Source: Bryobacteraceae bacterium (GTDB taxonomy: Bacteria > Acidobacteriota > Terriglobia > Bryobacterales > Bryobacteraceae). From it: a stretch of DNA of 64,000 nucleotides. Both the position numbers and the translations under genes were made by a program. Under the pieces are notes generated by a model, which saw nothing but the letters and a program-made list of their open reading frames with translations, did not search any database and had not been told where the DNA came from. The DNA lies in contig JANWXD010000001.1 of assembly GCA_025055455.1 (NCBI GenBank), forward strand, positions 124,001 through 188,000, in the 5' to 3' direction. Positions 54,528 through 63,164 of the stretch are shown here, one piece after another; positions within the stretch are counted from its first letter, which is position 1, and every line of letters starts with the position of its first letter.

Positions 54528-54556
54528 TTGACATGCCCCCGAAATCAGGATAGACT
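54528..54556 (+). promoter_or_regulatory. Promoter of the receptor at 54770, far upstream
   Basis: TTGACA (54528-54533), 17 nt, TAGACT (54551-54556). It predicts a 5' leader of about 200 nt, unusual beside the nearly leaderless genes elsewhere in the window. Confidence 0.6.
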
Positions 54557-54587
54557 CGTCCGCACGGAGGGGCTACATGCCCGAACA

Positions 54588-54660
54588 CCAGGAAGCAGCC
54601 GCTGGGCCGACTGCTCCTGATCCAAAAGGAACTTCCACATCCCAGGTGTGGATGGGAACG
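54588..54660 (+). promoter_or_regulatory. Structured 5' leader of the receptor gene, two potential hairpins
   Basis: CAGGAAGCAG and CTGCTCCTG can form a 9-bp stem with one bulged A and a 12-nt loop. Directly after it, TTCCACATCC and GGATGGGAA, with CCACA/TGTGG nested, form a second imperfect stem. Neither is followed by a T-run. Could be a riboswitch-like or protein-binding leader. I do not recognise a known riboswitch consensus. Confidence 0.4.
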
Positions 54661-54769
54661 GTCAACCCCAAAAGGTCCACCCAGCGATGAGCTGCACATC
54701 CTGAAGCCTTGGATATGAGCGTGTTACGGTATTGTAAAGGAATCAATGCTACTCGAGGGAGGGATCCCC

Positions 54770-57700
54770 ATGAAGCGATTCGGTCGGTCGGCAGCAATCG
54801 CCCTGGCAAGTACTCTGCTTGCTGTTTCCGCTTTTGCCCAAGCCACGGCCCAGCTCAGTGGCTCGGTCAACGACGCAACCGGGGCCGTCATTCCGGGTGC
54901 GGACGTCATCGTGACCCACACGGCGACCGGCGTCGAACGCCGCGCCCAGACCAACGAACTCGGTCTGTACGCCATTCCATTCCTGCCGCCGGGTGAATAC
55001 CGTGTGGTGGTGCAAAAAACCGGCTTTCGGCAGGCAACCCGGGAGGCGGTTCGCCTGGAAGTCAACCAAGTGGCTCGGCTCGACTTCACGCTGGAGTTAG
55101 GCTCGGTCACCGAAACCGTCGAAGTCCGCGGCGTGGTCCCGCTCATCGAATCGGAATCCTCGGCTGTGGGTCAGGTGATCGAAACCAAAGCCATCGAAGA
55201 TCTGCCGCTCAACGGCCGCAATTTCGTGCAACTGGCGATCCTGGGACCTGGCGTCGTGGGCGTGGGCTATGGCGCCCGGGGCACGATCATGAGCGGCACG
55301 CGCCCCGACGACCTGCGTCCCGGCTCGGAGCTGTTCTCCAACGGCAACCGGGAGGGCTCCAACAACTTCCTGATGGACGGCATCGACAACAACGAGCGGC
55401 TCACGCTGTCCATCGTGTTGCGACCCTCGGTGGAATCGGTGCGGGAATTCAAGATTCAGACCTCGATGTTCGCCGCCGACCAGGGTCGCAATGCCGGCGC
55501 CACCATCAACGTGATCACCAAATCGGGCTCCAACGAGTGGCACGGATCACTGTACGAATTCTTGCGCAACGACCGCTTCGATGCGCGCAACTACTTTGCC
55601 AGCCCCCAAGCACCTAAGCCTGCCTTTCGGCAGAACCAATTCGGCGGCAGCCTCGGCGGCCGCATCGTGCCTAACAAGCTGTTTTTCTTCGGCAACTACG
55701 AAGGGTTCCGGCGCCGCCAGGAGCGAACCTTCGTCAACACCGTACCGCTGCCCGAGGTGCGGCAGGGAGATTTCTCGCGGCTCCGGGATATTTTCGATCC
55801 CTGGACCACGCGAGCTCAGGCCGGAACGGCGACGGGCTATGTTCGGGATCCTTTCCCGAACCGGCGGATCCCAGCGAACCGGTTCGACGCCGTCACCGGG
55901 CGGCTGATTCAAGCCTATCCGATGCCGCAGGTGGACCGCCTCACCGCCAATCACATCTCCAGCCCGAAAGAAAAACAGCGCTGGAACCAAGGCGACGTGC
56001 GGTTGGATTGGAACTGGAACGAGCGGAACCTCGTCTTCGGCCGTTTCTCCCGGCAGGACACCGTCACCACGCGGCCGTCCACGTTCCCGGATGCGCAGAT
56101 CCCCGGCTTTCAGGGACGCGTGGGCCTGGGCAATGAGGACACCTTCGCTGGCGATTCGACTCTGAAGGCCTATCACACCGTGGCCAGCTGGATCCGTACC
56201 TTCACTCCGAACTTCATCATGGAGGCCAAGCTCGGGTTTAGCCGTTTCGACTTGGACTATCGGCAGGAGGGTGCTGCTGATGGCGCGCGTCTGGGCGAAA
56301 AGCTCGGCGTGCGCGGTTCCAATCAAGGCCCACGCTCCGACGGCATTCCCATCTTTAGCCCGGCCGGCTACACCGGAATCGGACAGACCCGCTCGCTGCC
56401 CATCGTGCGCGTGGAGAACACCTTCCACCCCCGCGCGGACTTTACCCACCTGCGCGGCCCCCATTCGCTCAAGTTCGGTTTGGAGGCCCGGCGCCGACAG
56501 CTCACGCAGTACCAGACCAACCGCGGCAATGGGCGCTTCAACTTCTCCAGCATCTTCGTGAACAACCCGAACCAGACGGCCAACACGGGCGACGCCATGG
56601 CCGCCTTCCTCCTGGGAACGGCGTCGGTGATCGAGCAGGATTTCACCCTGGTGTTCCCGGGTTTCCGCCAAACCGAGTGGGGCCTGTATCTGCATGACGA
56701 TTGGAAGGTCACCCCGTGGCTGACGCTGAATGCGGGCCTGCGGTACGAGTACGACACGCCGCTGGTGGAGGTGGCCAATCGCCAGACGAATTTCGATGTC
56801 GTCACCGGCAAGCTGTTGATCGCCGGATTCAACACCGACCGCGCCACGGGCGTCCAGCCCGACCGCAACAATTTCGCGCCACGGCTCGGCTTTGCCATTC
56901 GCTTACGCCAAAGCACCGTCTTGCGCGGCGGCTACGGCATTTTCTACAACCCCGCCGGTAGCGAGGCGGTCTACATGCGCCGTCACCGCCAGCTTCCCTT
57001 CGGGCCGATCAACGTGGTGGACATCAATCAGTTTTCGGCGAATCCTCGCCGCGTGCAGGATGGGCTCGACCCGATTCCGGTGCTCGATTTCAACGTCGTG
57101 GCCAACAACCCGCAAGGGGGGATGCTGGCCGTTGTGCCGAACCTGCGATCGGGCTACACGCAACAGTACATGTTGCAAATTCAGCAGCAGCTTCCCAAAG
57201 AGATGGTGTTCAAAATCGGTTTCGTCGGCAATCTGGGGCGGCGGCTCGATACGACCTACGATTTCAACCAGCCGGAACCCGGACCTGGCGCCCCCGGTCC
57301 GCGGCGGCCCCTCTATCGGATCGCTCCCAACGTGGTCGGCGTCACGTATAACGTCTCGGACGGCAAGTCCAATTACAACTCGCTCCAGGCAACTCTGGAG
57401 CGGCGATTCGCCGGCGGATTGGGCTTTGTCACGGCCTACACGTGGTCCCATTCCATTGACGACGTGCCGAACGCCTTTGGCGGCGCGGCCAACGGCCCGA
57501 TTCCTCAAGATCGCCGCTGCCGTCAGTGCGACCGCGCCAGCAGCGGTTTCGACATTCGGCACCGCTTGGTCCACAGCATGAATTGGGCCTTACCCTTCGG
57601 CCGGGGACGCAAGTGGCAGTTCGATTCGCGCGCCGCGAACCTGCTCCTCGGCGGCTGGGATACCAACCTCATCTTGACCGCCCAGACGGGCCTCCCCTTC

Positions 57701-58099
57701 ACGCCCACCTTGCTGACCTCGGTCTCGAACGCCGGTGCGAGCCGGCCGGACCGCTTGAAGAGCGGCAAACTGAGCAATCCCGATCCGGCCCGGTGGTTCG
57801 ACACCTCGTTCAACGCGCCCGACGCCGCCTGGGGCGTGCCGCGCCAGTTCACCTTCGGCAATGCAGGGCGCAACATCCTCTACGGGCCCGGACGCGTGAA
57901 CTTCGACTGGTCGTTTTTCAAGGATCTGTCATGGAGCGAGCGGTGGCGCTTGCAATTCCGGGCGGAGATTTTCAACATCTTCAACACGCCGCAATTCGAT
58001 TTGCCCAACGCGAGCATCGGCGACCCGGGCGCCGGCCGCATCACGAGCATCGTGGGCAACCCGCGTCAGGTACAGTTCGCGTTGCGTTTGGCGTTCTGA
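54770..58099 (+). CDS. Oar-like TonB-dependent receptor (full length)
   Basis: A 1109-residue receptor from the ATG at 54770, chosen because GGGAGG sits 7 nt upstream and MKRFGRSAAIALASTLLAVSA is a clean signal peptide. A carboxypeptidase-regulatory-like domain (LSGSVNDATGAVIPGADVIV, then GLYAIPFLPPGEYRVVV) is followed by a plug. The plug has IEDLPLNGRNFVQLAIL, FLMDGIDNNERL and SVREFKIQTSMFAADQGRNAGATINVITKSG, and the large barrel ends VQFALRLAF. The DLPLNGRNF stretch is characteristic of Oar-like receptors. It precedes the DgoD-like enzyme by 46 nt and is preceded by a consensus promoter and a structured leader. Likely imports a sugar acid or related ligand; inference from the neighbour. Confidence 0.93.
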   Translation: MKRFGRSAAIALASTLLAVSAFAQATAQLSGSVNDATGAVIPGADVIVTHTATGVERRAQTNELGLYAIPFLPPGEYRVVVQKTGFRQATREAVRLEVNQVARLDFTLELGSVTETVEVRGVVPLIESESSAVGQVIETKAIEDLPLNGRNFVQLAILGPGVVGVGYGARGTIMSGTRPDDLRPGSELFSNGNREGSNNFLMDGIDNNERLTLSIVLRPSVESVREFKIQTSMFAADQGRNAGATINVITKSGSNEWHGSLYEFLRNDRFDARNYFASPQAPKPAFRQNQFGGSLGGRIVPNKLFFFGNYEGFRRRQERTFVNTVPLPEVRQGDFSRLRDIFDPWTTRAQAGTATGYVRDPFPNRRIPANRFDAVTGRLIQAYPMPQVDRLTANHISSPKEKQRWNQGDVRLDWNWNERNLVFGRFSRQDTVTTRPSTFPDAQIPGFQGRVGLGNEDTFAGDSTLKAYHTVASWIRTFTPNFIMEAKLGFSRFDLDYRQEGAADGARLGEKLGVRGSNQGPRSDGIPIFSPAGYTGIGQTRSLPIVRVENTFHPRADFTHLRGPHSLKFGLEARRRQLTQYQTNRGNGRFNFSSIFVNNPNQTANTGDAMAAFLLGTASVIEQDFTLVFPGFRQTEWGLYLHDDWKVTPWLTLNAGLRYEYDTPLVEVANRQTNFDVVTGKLLIAGFNTDRATGVQPDRNNFAPRLGFAIRLRQSTVLRGGYGIFYNPAGSEAVYMRRHRQLPFGPINVVDINQFSANPRRVQDGLDPIPVLDFNVVANNPQGGMLAVVPNLRSGYTQQYMLQIQQQLPKEMVFKIGFVGNLGRRLDTTYDFNQPEPGPGAPGPRRPLYRIAPNVVGVTYNVSDGKSNYNSLQATLERRFAGGLGFVTAYTWSHSIDDVPNAFGGAANGPIPQDRRCRQCDRASSGFDIRHRLVHSMNWALPFGRGRKWQFDSRAANLLLGGWDTNLILTAQTGLPFTPTLLTSVSNAGASRPDRLKSGKLSNPDPARWFDTSFNAPDAAWGVPRQFTFGNAGRNILYGPGRVNFDWSFFKDLSWSERWRLQFRAEIFNIFNTPQFDLPNASIGDPGAGRITSIVGNPRQVQFALRLAF

Positions 58100-58145
58100 G
58101 CCGATGTCGCGCACCGAAAACCGTTGCTCGCAAGGAGAGACGCAC

Positions 58146-59393
58146 GTGACGAAGATGTCCACTCGGCTGGGTCGCCGTTCGGTTGTCGCCGGCTTGTTCG
58201 CTAGCCTGGGCTGGAAAGCCTTCGGCCGTGCCGAAGCCGCCGTGCAGCAGACCGTCGGCAAGGACGCGCCCATCCAGCCCAAGGACAAACTCCAGATCAC
58301 CAAGCTGGAGATGTTCCTGGTCAAGCCGCGCTGGCTGTTCCTGAAGATTCACACCAATGCGGGAATCGTGGGATTGGGCGAGCCGATTCTGGAAGGCCGG
58401 GCCCGCACTTGCATGGAGGCGGTTCGCGAAATCGAGCCGTACCTGATCGGCAAAGATCCTCGGCAGGTCGTCCACCACTGGCAGGCGATCTACCGCCACG
58501 CCTTCTACCGCGGCGGCGAGATTCTGACCAGCGCGTTGAGCGGCATCGACATCGCGCTGTGGGACATCAAAGGGAAGGCCTTGGGTGTGCCCATTTACGA
58601 GCTGCTCGGCGGACCCACCCGCAACCGCGTGCGCGTCTACGCCCACGCGCGCACGCCCGAGCAGATCAAAGCCGGAATCGCCCGCGGGTTCAAGGCCTTC
58701 AAAACCGGACCGGCCACCAGGCGGCCGGCGCGATACGTGGAGACGCCGGCGCAGGTGCAATACGCCGCCGAGAAGTTTGCGGAACTCCGCAAAGCCGCCG
58801 GCAACGACGTGGATATCGCCATCGACTTCCATGGAGCGATCAGCCCGGCCACGGCCAAACTGCTGATCAAGGCCCTCGAGCCGTATCAGCCCATGTTCGT
58901 CGAGGAGCCTTGTCTGCACCAGAACCACGACGTGATGGCCGAGATCGCCCGCGGAACGCACCTGCCGATCGCCACCGGTGAGCGCGTCTTCACCAAGTGG
59001 GGTTTCCGGGAGGTTCTGGAGAAGCGAGCCGCCACGATCCTTCAACCCGACCTCTGCCACGCCGGCGGCATTACCGAGGTGCGCCTCATTGCCGGCATGG
59101 CCGAGGCGTACTATGCGGCCATCGCTCCGCACAACCCCCTGGGGCCGATCTCGTTGGCCGCCGGCATCCAGATTGCGGCTTCGATCCCCAATTTCCTCGT
59201 CCAGGAACAAGTCACGCTCGGCGAAGGATACCTGAAAAAACCTTTCGTGGTGCGCGACGGTTTCGTGGACATTCCCACGGGACCGGGTCTCGGCATCGAG
59301 CTGGACGAGAACGCCCTGGCGGACAAGATCGGCCACGACTGGCGCAATCCGGAAACGTACGACCCCGACGACGGCAGCGTGGTGGATTGGTAA
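58146..59393 (+). CDS. Enolase-superfamily sugar-acid dehydratase, D-galactonate dehydratase-like, with an export signal
   Basis: A 415-residue protein. The GTG at 58146 has AAGGAGA 8 nt upstream and is preferred to the ATG at 58104. An N-terminal twin-arginine-like signal (TRLGRRSVVAGLFASLG) runs to about residue 30. The enolase core has LTSALSGIDIALWDIKGKALG, VDIAIDFHGAIS (metal-binding Asp plus His, as in DgoD), MFVEEPCL (Glu), LPIATGERVFTKWGF (Glu), LQPDLCHAGGITE (Asp) and APHNPLGPISLA (His). These fit mandelate racemase/muconate lactonizing group members of the DgoD/RspA type. Cytosolic DgoD normally dehydrates galactonate; an exported version is unusual. Immediately downstream of a TonB-dependent receptor. 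Confidence 0.85.
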   Translation: MTKMSTRLGRRSVVAGLFASLGWKAFGRAEAAVQQTVGKDAPIQPKDKLQITKLEMFLVKPRWLFLKIHTNAGIVGLGEPILEGRARTCMEAVREIEPYLIGKDPRQVVHHWQAIYRHAFYRGGEILTSALSGIDIALWDIKGKALGVPIYELLGGPTRNRVRVYAHARTPEQIKAGIARGFKAFKTGPATRRPARYVETPAQVQYAAEKFAELRKAAGNDVDIAIDFHGAISPATAKLLIKALEPYQPMFVEEPCLHQNHDVMAEIARGTHLPIATGERVFTKWGFREVLEKRAATILQPDLCHAGGITEVRLIAGMAEAYYAAIAPHNPLGPISLAAGIQIAASIPNFLVQEQVTLGEGYLKKPFVVRDGFVDIPTGPGLGIELDENALADKIGHDWRNPETYDPDDGSVVDW

Positions 59394-59397
59394 GGAC

Positions 59398-60669
59398 CTA
59401 CGGGCCCGCGCCGGTCGGAGCCGTGGCATCCCCGTGTCGCCTCGCTTCGACCGGTTCCTGCAGGCTGTCGTAATAGTCCTTGAGGATCGCGATCACCTCG
59501 GGCTTGGAGAACTCCTTCGGCACGGGCTTGCCCTCGGTCAGGAGCTTGCGCAGCAGCGTGCCTGAAAGCAGCAACCGCGCCCCTCCGCGATACTGCCCGT
59601 TTTCGTCGATGACTGCCGTGGACTCGTGCGGGCACGTCTTCATCGAAGCCATGCTGCCACACTGGTAACAGTAAAACGTCCAGTCCATGCACAACGGGCG
59701 CAACACCAAAGCGTCCGGAGGGATCTCGTTGAAAATCCTTTGGGCGTCGAAGGGCCCGTAGTAATTCCCCACGCCGGCATGGTCGCGACCCACGATCAGG
59801 TGCGAGCAGCCATAGTTCTGCCGGAACACCGCATGGAGCAGGGCTTCCCGCGGCCCGGCGTAGCGCATCTCCATCGGGTAGCCGCCCTGCACCACGCGGT
59901 CCTTGCGGAAGTATTTGTTCACCAACGCGTCGACGGCCCGCACGCGAACCTCGGCGGGAATATCGCCCGGCTTCAACTTCCCGATGAGCTGATGAATGTA
60001 GACGCCGTCGCACACCTCGATGGCAATCCAAGCCAAATAGGCGTGCGAGTTGTGCATCGGGTTGCGCAACTGGAGCGCCGCCACCGTACTCCAGCCCCGC
60101 TCCTGAAATATGCGGCGCGCCTCGGCCGGCCGCTGATAGATCCCGGCGAACGCCTCGGGATAGTAAGACTCCGAAAGCACCTTCACCGGCCCAGCCAGGT
60201 TCACCGGCCCCTGCGCGAGCACTTTCTGCACTCCCGGATGCGCCGGATCCGTCGTGCGGAACACCTGCTTGCATTCGTGTTCCTTGTCGATCGAGTACTT
60301 CTCGACCACCTTCATGGTGCCCATCAGGGTGTCCGTTTCGGCGTCCCAAAGCGCCACCTCTTCGCCGAGCCGGATCGAGTCTGCTAGCTCCTGCTCGGCC
60401 GAAAGCGTGATGGGGATCGGCCAGAACACGCCGGGCTGCGACTTCAGGCTCATATCGTCACAAACGCTGCGCCAGTCGTCGCCTCCCATGAAACCTTCGA
60501 GCGGGGTGAACGCTCCGATGCCCATCATGATCAGGTCGCTCGTCTCGCGACTGGTCAAGGGCACCTTCTTGAGATGTTGCGCCTTGCTGCGTTCCTCCTC
60601 TCGCTGCTTGCCTTCGAGCAGGAGGGGCTTCAACTCCCGGGCGCCGTGCGGCGGCACAAGTTGGCTCAT
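59398..60669 (-). CDS. sat: Sulfate adenylyltransferase (ATP sulfurylase)
   Basis: A 423-residue enzyme that makes adenosine 5'-phosphosulfate from ATP and sulfate, or runs in reverse. From the ATG at 60669 ([14 protein letters not shown]) it has [17 protein letters not shown], the nucleotide motif [37 protein letters not shown] and a zinc-binding [15 protein letters not shown]. The last, a Cys pair with a CPH, is typical of prokaryotic Sat. An upstream in-frame TTG (60696) is a possible alternative. It is the last gene of the minus-strand run that carries a YeiH-type sulfate exporter, consistent with sulfate or sulfite handling. No adenylylsulfate kinase or reductase is seen. Confidence 0.94.
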   Translation of the reverse strand: MSQLVPPHGARELKPLLLEGKQREEERSKAQHLKKVPLTSRETSDLIMMGIGAFTPLEGFMGGDDWRSVCDDMSLKSQPGVFWPIPITLSAEQELADSIRLGEEVALWDAETDTLMGTMKVVEKYSIDKEHECKQVFRTTDPAHPGVQKVLAQGPVNLAGPVKVLSESYYPEAFAGIYQRPAEARRIFQERGWSTVAALQLRNPMHNSHAYLAWIAIEVCDGVYIHQLIGKLKPGDIPAEVRVRAVDALVNKYFRKDRVVQGGYPMEMRYAGPREALLHAVFRQNYGCSHLIVGRDHAGVGNYYGPFDAQRIFNEIPPDALVLRPLCMDWTFYCYQCGSMASMKTCPHESTAVIDENGQYRGGARLLLSGTLLRKLLTEGKPVPKEFSKPEVIAILKDYYDSLQEPVEARRHGDATAPTGAGP

Positions 60670-60766
60670 ATGCGCTTCCGTAGGGTGAACTTCCAATGTA
60701 GCCGAAACGGGTGCAGAGACGCCCGGCGGCCAACGCCGCGCCGCAGGTGGGCCGTAGCGGAGCCCT

Positions 60767-60919
60767 TCAGGAAGCCACGGCGCGACTCAGCCACGCCAGC
60801 AGTGCGGTGAGCGTCAGCCCCAGCCCCAGGCTCCAGCGGATCAGCGCCTTTTCGACCGGAGCGAGGGGCTCCCGGCGGGCGGTTCGCAGCTCCTCGAGAA
60901 GCTTCGGATCGTTGTTCAT
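60767..60919 (-). CDS. 50-residue single-pass membrane protein, coupled to yeiH
   Basis: From the ATG at 60919 the product is about 50 residues: a charged, helical N-terminus ([19 protein letters not shown]) and one transmembrane helix ([19 protein letters not shown]). The track start at 60952 lies inside the preceding tiny ORF. Its ATG overlaps the stop of that ORF (ATGA), implying translational coupling. Followed 97 nt later by sat. Family unknown; the small size and context suggest an accessory of the YeiH-like transporter. Confidence 0.6.
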   Translation of the reverse strand: MNNDPKLLEELRTARREPLAPVEKALIRWSLGLGLTLTALLAWLSRAVAS

Positions 60920-60993
60920 CCGGCCAGTACTTGCATCCCGTTCGATAACCACAGGGGCATCTCAGCTTCGGCAAGCTTCGAATCGGGGCTCAT
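60916..60993 (-). CDS. 25-codon ORF between yeiH and the small membrane gene
   Basis: Not in the ORF track. It begins MSPDSKLAEAEMPLWLSNG, its ATG overlaps the yeiH stop (ATGA), and its TGA overlaps the next ATG (ATGA), so it is threaded between two genes with 4-nt overlaps on both sides. Such precise placement argues against chance. Function and conservation unknown. Confidence 0.4.
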   Translation of the reverse strand: MSPDSKLAEAEMPLWLSNGMQVLAG

Positions 60994-62429
60994 GCCGCCA
61001 TCACAGGCGGGCGCACGCCCGCGAAAAAGATCCAGGCGATCGCCAGCGCCACCCAGACGATAAACCCGAACAAACACACGACGTAGACGAGCGCCAACCG
61101 CCCGATTCCCTCCTCGCGCAGCCGGCCAAAGTGGGACACCAAGCCGATGCAGAAAAACGTTAGCACGAAGAACAGGCTGCGGAACACGCCCGCCTCGGCC
61201 ATGGCCGCCTTGACGGCGGGGACCAGCGCTGGCCATCCCGACGCGAGCGCCAGTACAAAGAGGAACGTCGTGGCGTAGCCGAGAACGAACTTGGGGAACC
61301 GTTCCCAGATGGTGCGAGCCGACGCCGTTTCCCCCGGGCGCGGTTCGATGCGAGTCGTCCAGATCCAGGCCAGCACGAAGGCCCACACGCCGATGAACGC
61401 GTCGATGAAAACCTTGACCATGGCGCAGGCGCCGGTGATCCAGTCGGGCTGGTAGCGCACGCCTAAGAGGGCCTCCGCTTTGGCGCGAATCAACGCATCG
61501 GCGATGGCGCCGCTGGCGATCGCCGCGCCGTCGGTCTTCACCGCCAGACCCATCCAGGCCCCCGCCACCATGGGTTCGGCGTAGAGGAACGTTTGGGCCA
61601 CGAAGGGAAGTACGAGCAACTCGATCACGGCGAAAATCACCACCAGCGACGACACCACTACCGGGACGACGGGCCGGGCGCGAATGGCCGCGCCCGTTGC
61701 GATGGCCGCCGAAACCCCGCACACCGAGATTCCGGACGCCAGCGGCGCGGCCCACTCGCGGCTGAATCCGAACCATTGCCGCGCCACGTAGTAGGCCACG
61801 GACCAGAAAATGAGATACGCCGCCGAAATCGCGCACAGGCCCTGGAACATCAGCGAGGCCGCCAGCCGGGCCTGGTCGGCGGCCGTCGCTCCCAGTGCGC
61901 CGCCGAGCAGGACAATGGCGGTCTTGACGTACAGCTCCGGTCGCACGGCTTCTTGCAGCGCTGCGGCCACGCCTGGCTTCAGGTTCCCCAGCGCCAATCC
62001 GGCGGCGAGCGCCACAATGTAGCCGGCCTCCGGCGTCAGATTCAACGACCAACGGATGCCGAGGGCGGCCTGCCGGTCGGGAGTGGCGGCAAGATACGCC
62101 CAGTGCCCGATGAGCCAGCAGGCGTAGCCGGCCCAAAACACCGCGGTGAAGGCCGCCGCGAAGCGGCGCACCGGAGCGCCCATGAGCGCCGCGCCGCACG
62201 AGAGCAGCACGAGCAGAAAGGCGTAGGTCGCCAGCAGGCTCGCCCAGCCCGGCAGGGCCGCATAGCGGGCGGAGACGGGGGCCAGCGAGGCCGCCAGTTT
62301 CGTCCAAACCTTGGCCGAGACCGCCCATCCGAGCAAGTCCGCCCCGGCGGCCGACGCCAAGGCCAGGCCGAACAGCAGCAAGCCCAGCAGTACCGCCAGC
62401 CAGTCTTCGGTCAACGGCCGCCGCTTCAT
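60990..62429 (-). CDS. YeiH/UPF0324-family putative sulfate (sulfite) exporter
   Basis: A 479-residue polytopic membrane protein with about 11-13 helices. The family core is visible as GIRWSLNLTPEAGYIVALAAGLALGN, KTAIVLLGGALGA, SGISVCGVSAAIATGAA (family SxCGxSA motif), AGAWMGLAVKTDGAAIASGAIADALI and WAFVLAWIW. It is longer than usual (about 340-350), because of about 130 N-terminal residues with extra membrane helices. Homologues are annotated as sulfate exporters, partly from linkage to sulfur-metabolism genes. Start overlaps the DUF72 stop (ATGA). Co-located with sat and two tiny ORFs downstream. Confidence 0.85.
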   Translation of the reverse strand: MKRRPLTEDWLAVLLGLLLFGLALASAAGADLLGWAVSAKVWTKLAASLAPVSARYAALPGWASLLATYAFLLVLLSCGAALMGAPVRRFAAAFTAVFWAGYACWLIGHWAYLAATPDRQAALGIRWSLNLTPEAGYIVALAAGLALGNLKPGVAAALQEAVRPELYVKTAIVLLGGALGATAADQARLAASLMFQGLCAISAAYLIFWSVAYYVARQWFGFSREWAAPLASGISVCGVSAAIATGAAIRARPVVPVVVSSLVVIFAVIELLVLPFVAQTFLYAEPMVAGAWMGLAVKTDGAAIASGAIADALIRAKAEALLGVRYQPDWITGACAMVKVFIDAFIGVWAFVLAWIWTTRIEPRPGETASARTIWERFPKFVLGYATTFLFVLALASGWPALVPAVKAAMAEAGVFRSLFFVLTFFCIGLVSHFGRLREEGIGRLALVYVVCLFGFIVWVALAIAWIFFAGVRPPVMAA

Positions 62430-63151
62430 GTCCGACTGCCTCGCCTCACCCGCTGCAACAAGCTTTCGGCGTAGAGCGCCCCTTGCGGCGTCTCCTCATG
62501 TTTGAAGTACACGAACACGTCCTTGCCCGCTGCCAACAGCTCCTCGCACCGCGCGCCGATCCGACCCAGCTCCGCCTCCGAATAGGAGGGCATCCGTAAG
62601 CGGTAGTACACGAAATCCGCCGTGACCACTTCGGGGATTTGCAACCGCTCCGCCTCCGCCAGGCACAGCGCGACGTTGTGCCCGCCGAGCAAGTCGTAGA
62701 CTGCTTCCGTGAGCCACGAAGCGTGCCGGAATTCGAAAGCATAGCGCACGTCCCCTGGCAGTTGCGCCAGAAACTCAGCAAGCAAAGCGGTGTCCGCTCG
62801 CAGGTTTGGCGGCAGCTGAAACAGCACGGGCCCCAGGCGGCGCGTAGCGCGCAGCGGATCGATCGCACGCAGAAAAATCTCCGTGGCCGTCCCAGCATCT
62901 TTCAGCCGCTGAACGTGCGTGATGCGTTGATGCGCTTTGACGGCAAACAGGAAACCGCGCGGCGTGGCCCGAACCCAATTCTCCAACGTGGAGCCAGGCG
63001 GCATGCGCCGAAACGTGTAGTTGATCTCGACGCTGTTCAGCCGGCCGGCGTAGTGCTCCAGAAAGCGCGTCGCGGGCAGTTTTTCCGGATAAAAGTCCGG
63101 CTTCCACTGCGCGTAGGCGAATCCGGAAGTGCCGGCGTACAGCGTCGCCAT
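62426..63151 (-). CDS. DUF72 (YecE) family protein
   Basis: A 241-residue protein with the DUF72 signature: YAGTSGFAYAQWKPDFYPEKLPATRFLEHYAGRLNSVEINYTF, then FLFAVKAHQRITH, GPVLFQLPPNLR, YAFEFRHASWL and KDVFVYFKHEETPQGALYAESLL. The fold is a TIM-barrel-like protein of unknown function, sometimes linked to nucleic-acid repair. It begins 13 nt after the permease and overlaps yeiH, so the three may share a transcript. Confidence 0.9.
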   Translation of the reverse strand: MATLYAGTSGFAYAQWKPDFYPEKLPATRFLEHYAGRLNSVEINYTFRRMPPGSTLENWVRATPRGFLFAVKAHQRITHVQRLKDAGTATEIFLRAIDPLRATRRLGPVLFQLPPNLRADTALLAEFLAQLPGDVRYAFEFRHASWLTEAVYDLLGGHNVALCLAEAERLQIPEVVTADFVYYRLRMPSYSEAELGRIGARCEELLAAGKDVFVYFKHEETPQGALYAESLLQRVRRGSRT

Positions 63152-63164
63152 GTGCGCTTCGGGC

